Assembly (NCBI GenBank): GCA_964416315.1
Contig: CAYQDR010000057.1
Location: 1-27,895, forward strand
Source: CAYQDR01 sp964416315
GTDB taxonomy: Bacteria; Methylomirabilota; Methylomirabilia; Rokubacteriales; DASRDR01
Reading direction: 5' to 3'
Length of the DNA stretch: 27,895 nt
Of the stretch, positions 23,745 through 27,895 are shown piece after piece; the stretch's first letter is position 1; each line of letters opens with the position of its first letter. Both the position numbers and the translations under genes were made by a program. The notes below the pieces were generated by a model. That model was not told the origin of the DNA and made no database searches. It saw only the letters and a program-made list of their open reading frames with translations.

Positions 23745-25421
23745 ATGCGCGCCGCGCGCCTGACGGCGCGGACATGGCCCACCCGGAGGCGGCGCGCGCC
23801 GGACCCCTGGCCGGTCGCGGCCGGGGCGCTCGCGTTGCTCGTCTCGACGCCGGTCCTCGGCGTCTGCGCGGCGCTCCTCACCCCGAGCCGGGAGGTCTGG
23901 CGCCACCTCTGGGCGACACAGCTCCCGGAGCTCCTGGGGAACACCCTGGCCCTGATCGCGGGCGTGGGTCTCGGGGTCGGCGCGCTCGGCACGGCTCTCG
24001 CCTGGCTCGTCACGATGTACCGATTCCCCGGCCGACGCCCGCTCGAGTGGCTGCTGATCCTTCCCCTCGCCGTGCCGGCCTACGTCATGGGGTTCGTCTT
24101 CCTGGCGATCTTCGACTATGCCGGGCCCGTCCAGCGGGCGGTGCGCGCCGTCGTGGGGCCCCGGGCGTGGTTCCCCGAACCGGCCTCCTACGGCGGCATC
24201 GTGCTGGTCATGACGCTCGTCCTCTACCCGTATGTCTACGTGCTCGCCCGCGCGGCCTTCCTCGAGCAGTCCGAGGCGACGCTCGAGGCCGCGCGGGCGC
24301 TCGGGCTCTCGCGACGGCAGGCGTTCTGGCGCGTCGCCCTGCCGCTCGCACGCCCGTCGATCGCGGCGGGCGTGACGCTCGCCCTGATGGAGGCGCTGGC
24401 CGACTTCGGCACGGTGGCGATCTTCAATTACGCGACGTTCACGGTGGCCATCTATCGCGTCTGGTTCGGCCTGTTCGACCGGCAGGCGGCGACGGAACTG
24501 GCGAGCCTGCTGGTGCTGTTCACCCTCGTCGTGTACGTCCTCGAGCGCCGGCTCCGGGGCGGCGCGCGCTTCTACCAGCGGGGGGGCGGGCGCGGGGCCG
24601 CCGCCGTCCCGCTCACCCGGTGGCGGGCGGCCGCCGCGACCGGCGCGGCGGGGCTCGTCGTCGGGGTCGCCTTCGGCTTGCCGGTCCTCCGCCTCCTTGC
24701 CTGGGTCGCGATCGCCGGAACGTACGACCCGCGCTACGCGCAGTTCCTCGGCGCCACGGTCCTGGTGGCGGCCCTGACGGCGCTCCTCGCCGTGGCCGCG
24801 GCGGTGGTCGTGGGCTACGGCGTGCGCCTGAGCCGGCAGCACCTGGTGACCGGGCTCGCCCGCGTCGCCGGCATGGGATACGCGCTGCCCGGGTCGGTCA
24901 TCGCGGTGGGGGTGCTCGGCCTGCTGGCGTGGGTGGACGCGGCCCTCGGAGCGGCGCTTCACCCGTTGGGCGTGTCCCCGGGGCTCTGGCTGACCGGCTC
25001 GCTCGCCGGCTTGGTCTTCGCCTACCTCGTCCGCTTCCTCGCGGTGTCGAGCCAGACGGTCGAGGCGAGCCTCGCCAGGATCACCCCCAGCATGGACATG
25101 GTCGCGCGCTCGCTCGGCCGGAGCCCGGCCGGCGTCCTCTGGCGCGTGCACCTGCCGCTCCTGCGTCGCGGCCTCCTCGCGGCGGCCCTGCTCGTGTTCG
25201 TGGACGTCATCAAGGAGATGCCGGCGACGCTCCTCTTGCGCCCGCTCGGCTACGAGACGCTCGCCGTGCGGGTCTGGCAGTTCACGTCGGAATCCCTGTG
25301 GGAGGCCGCGGCCCTGCCCGCCCTGACGATCGTCGCGGCGGGGATCCTGCCCGTCGTGGTGCTCGTGCGGGAGAGCGCGCGACCGGTCGCCGGGGTTACG
25401 AGCCCAGCACCTCGGGGTTGA
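23745..25421 (+). CDS. fbpB: Iron(III)-type ABC transporter permease (two fused permease domains)
   Basis: 558 residues with about twelve membrane helices in two homologous halves, as in FbpB/SfuB. Each half has its EAA loop: EAARALGLSRRQAFWRVALP (about 185-204) and MVARSLGRSPAGVLWRVHLP (about 448-467). A linker rich in Gly/Arg/Ala separates them near 270-290. It would form the membrane channel for the adjacent binding protein and the ATPase across the divergent promoter. ATG 23745 is 25 nt past the binding-protein stop. Its last 26 bp overlap, tail to tail, the end of the dehydrogenase gene. Confidence 0.93.
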   Translation: MRAARLTARTWPTRRRRAPDPWPVAAGALALLVSTPVLGVCAALLTPSREVWRHLWATQLPELLGNTLALIAGVGLGVGALGTALAWLVTMYRFPGRRPLEWLLILPLAVPAYVMGFVFLAIFDYAGPVQRAVRAVVGPRAWFPEPASYGGIVLVMTLVLYPYVYVLARAAFLEQSEATLEAARALGLSRRQAFWRVALPLARPSIAAGVTLALMEALADFGTVAIFNYATFTVAIYRVWFGLFDRQAATELASLLVLFTLVVYVLERRLRGGARFYQRGGGRGAAAVPLTRWRAAAATGAAGLVVGVAFGLPVLRLLAWVAIAGTYDPRYAQFLGATVLVAALTALLAVAAAVVVGYGVRLSRQHLVTGLARVAGMGYALPGSVIAVGVLGLLAWVDAALGAALHPLGVSPGLWLTGSLAGLVFAYLVRFLAVSSQTVEASLARITPSMDMVARSLGRSPAGVLWRVHLPLLRRGLLAAALLVFVDVIKEMPATLLLRPLGYETLAVRVWQFTSESLWEAAALPALTIVAAGILPVVVLVRESARPVAGVTSPAPRG

Positions 25422-26370
25422 CCGGGTTCGGGGGGCGCTTGCCCTCGAGCACGGCCAGGCAGTTCTCCACCGCCATCGTCGCCATCTTCGTCCGGGTCTC
25501 GCGGGAGGCCGAGGCGATGTGGGGCGCGAGGACGGCGTTCGCGCACTCGAGGAGCCCGGGGTGGACCCGGGGCTCCTCCTCGTAGACGTCGAGGCCCGCC
25601 CCGGCGATCCAGCCCTCCTTGAGGGCCCGGACGAGGGCCGCCTCGTGCACGACCGGGCCGCGCGCGGCGTTGATGAGGTAAGCGGTCGGCTTCATCTGCC
25701 GGAGCTCCGCCTCCCCGATGTAGTGCCGCGTCTCGGGGAGGAGGGGGACGTGGAGCGTGATGAAGTCCGCCTCCCGGAGGATCGCGTCCCGGTCCTGGTA
25801 CACGACCCCGAGCTCGCGCTCGGCCGCGAGGTCGCGGACCGCGTCGTGGTAGAGGACGCGCATCGAGAAGCCCCGCGCGCGCCGGGCCACCGCCTTGCCG
25901 ATCCGGCCGAGCCCGAGGATCCCGAGGACCTTGCCGTGGACATCGTTCCCGAGGAGCAGCATCAGCCCCCACTCGGTGAACTTGCCGGCGCGGGTGTAGC
26001 CGTCCGCCTCCACGACCCGGCGGGCGGTGGCCAGGAGGAGGGTCCAGGTGAAGTCCGCGGTGGTTTCGGTGAGGACGCCGGGCGTGTTGGTGACGACGAC
26101 CTTCCGCTGCGTGGCGGCCACCACGTCGATGTTGTTGTAGCCGACCGCCACGTTGGCGATGACGCGGAGCCGCGGGGCCAGGGCCAGGAGCTCGCCGTCG
26201 ATCGTGTCGGTGAGGAGACAGACCAGTCCGTCGGCCTCCCGAAGGCGGGCGGCGAGCTCGGCCTTCTCGAGGGGGCGGTCCTCGGGGTTCACTCGGACGG
26301 TCGCCCGCCCCCGGGCCAGGTCCAGGGCCTGCTGGGGGAGCTGTCGCGAGATGAAGACCGTCGCTGGCAT
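25396..26370 (-). CDS. Glyoxylate reductase/D-glycerate dehydrogenase (D-2-hydroxyacid dehydrogenase)
   Basis: NAD(P)-dependent D-2-hydroxyacid dehydrogenase of 324 residues. Features: VAVGYNNIDV (75-83) and NTPGVLTETTADF (95-107) of the catalytic domain; Rossmann loop GLGRIG (153-158); catalytic Arg237 (NAARGPVV), Glu266 (YEEEP) and His284 (APHIASAS). The pattern is closest to glyoxylate/hydroxypyruvate reductases (GyaR-like). ATG 26370 has GGAGGAG about 5 nt upstream, almost identical to the prs leader. It is monocistronic, divergent from groES and convergent with the iron permease. Substrate range in this family is broad, so the specific substrate is provisional. Confidence 0.9.
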   Translation of the reverse strand: MPATVFISRQLPQQALDLARGRATVRVNPEDRPLEKAELAARLREADGLVCLLTDTIDGELLALAPRLRVIANVAVGYNNIDVVAATQRKVVVTNTPGVLTETTADFTWTLLLATARRVVEADGYTRAGKFTEWGLMLLLGNDVHGKVLGILGLGRIGKAVARRARGFSMRVLYHDAVRDLAAERELGVVYQDRDAILREADFITLHVPLLPETRHYIGEAELRQMKPTAYLINAARGPVVHEAALVRALKEGWIAGAGLDVYEEEPRVHPGLLECANAVLAPHIASASRETRTKMATMAVENCLAVLEGKRPPNPVNPEVLGS

Positions 26371-26464
26371 GGCGTCTCCTCCCTCGTAAGCTATTGTCGG
26401 ACAAGATGAAACGGTGTGGCTGGGCCATTCGGAGGATTCCTGGGCCCCCCTTTCCAGTATCCCC

Positions 26465-26493
26465 TTGACGTGCGTCCGGGCGCCGGCTATATT
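26465..26493 (+). promoter_or_regulatory. Sigma-70-type promoter of groESL
   Basis: TTGACG (26465-26470), 17-bp spacer, TATATT (26488-26493). The CIRCE element begins inside the -10 and covers the transcription start. Confidence 0.85.
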
Positions 26494-26518
26494 AGCACTC
26501 GCCTCGCCCGAGTGCTAA
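26492..26518. promoter_or_regulatory. CIRCE operator (HrcA binding site)
   Basis: TTAGCACTC - 9 bp - GAGTGCTAA, a perfect match to the 27-bp CIRCE element. HrcA repressor binds it and is inactivated when GroEL is titrated by unfolded protein. It lies about 80 bp upstream of groES. Confidence 0.97.
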
Positions 26519-26599
26519 TACTCGGGAGTGAGGTCCCGTGACCGGTTGACCCGTTGTCGGACGATCACCCCATGAAGCCAGGAGGGAGGCACACGCGCT

Positions 26600-26905
26600 A
26601 TGGCGACCGCAGTCAAGACGAAGCTTCGTCCGCTCCACGACCGCATCCTCGTCAAGCGGGTTGAGGAGGAAGAGGTGGGGCGCGGAGGCATCATCATCCC
26701 GGACACCGCCAAGGAGAAGCCCCAGAAGGGCAAGGTCATCGCCGTCGGCACCGGGAAGGTGACGGAGGACGGCAAGAGGGTCCCCTTGGATGTCAAGGCC
26801 GGGGACCGGATCCTGTTCGGCAAGTACTCCGGCAGCGAAGTGAAGATCGACGACGAGGAATACCTGATCCTCCGCGAGGAGGACGTGCTGGGCATCCTCG
26901 AGTAG
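26600..26905 (+). CDS. groES: Co-chaperonin GroES
   Basis: Ten-kilodalton co-chaperonin, 101 residues, standard length. It has the conserved start KLRPLHDRILVKRVEEEE, the mobile-loop region GGIIIPDTAKEKPQKGKVIAVG that contacts GroEL, and the C-terminal EYLILREEDVLGILE. ATG 26600 is preceded by GGAGGGAGG. It is first in the CIRCE-controlled operon, 38 nt before groEL. It caps the GroEL folding chamber. Confidence 0.98.
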   Translation: MATAVKTKLRPLHDRILVKRVEEEEVGRGGIIIPDTAKEKPQKGKVIAVGTGKVTEDGKRVPLDVKAGDRILFGKYSGSEVKIDDEEYLILREEDVLGILE

Positions 26906-26943
26906 CGATTCCCCATTCCCGAAACCCAAGGAGGAACGTACCC

Positions 26944-27895
<952 letters not shown>

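Overview
This is a GC-rich bacterial chromosome segment of roughly 70% GC, with dense and mostly housekeeping gene content. Lipoproteins with a LolB/LolA-like fold imply an outer membrane. A CIRCE-controlled groESL operon, DciA, MrfAB, and the order ispE - tRNA-Gln - prs - rplY - pth fit an uncultured diderm such as Candidatus Rokubacteria/Methylomirabilota or a deltaproteobacterial relative. That placement is inferred from gene style and order, not proved. No phage, transposase or CRISPR array is visible.

Layout, left to right. (1) 1-1933, minus: rpsU followed by mutS2, whose 3' end lies outside the window. (2) 2066-9741, minus: a long run of tightly packed genes: MFS transporter, dciA, TPR lipoprotein, LolB-like lipoprotein, ispE, tRNA-Gln, prs, rplY, pth. 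Stop/start overlaps suggest co-transcription of much of it, and strong hairpins sit between tRNA-Gln, prs and rplY. (3) 10014-11390, plus: an RlmD-type rRNA methyltransferase. (4) 11439-12140, minus: a TetR-family repressor broken by one in-frame TAG, with three evenly spaced palindromic operators upstream. (5) 12352-15978, minus: a peptide-type ABC importer (two permeases and a binding protein) with no ATPase gene beside it. (6) 16046-17025, minus: a VanZ-like membrane protein behind a methyltransferase remnant that has lost its SAM-binding core. (7) 17146-20741, plus: a helicase/exonuclease pair matching MrfA/MrfB. (8) 20796-25421: an iron(III)-type ABC importer split around a divergent promoter region. 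A DtxR-family regulator and the ATPase run left; the binding protein and the fused permease run right. (9) 25396-26370, minus: a glyoxylate/D-glycerate dehydrogenase. (10) 26465-27895, plus: groES and groEL (cut by the window edge) under a promoter covered by a perfect CIRCE element.

Regulation visible in the sequence: sigma-70-type promoters with 17-18 bp spacers; two of them (rlmD, mrfA) sit so close to the start codon that the mRNAs are probably leaderless. There is a DtxR-type palindrome over the regulator's start codon, a TetR operator array, and CIRCE. A structured repeat of about 75-80 bp occurs twice in inverted orientation (near 9752-9832 and 14051-14126). Two genes are visibly decaying: tetR by a nonsense codon and the methyltransferase by an internal deletion. 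No wholly new multi-gene system is evident. The least explained items are the dispersed repeat, the operator array over a dead repressor, the leaderless-type promoters, and the tRNA and hairpins inside the ispE-prs-rplY operon.
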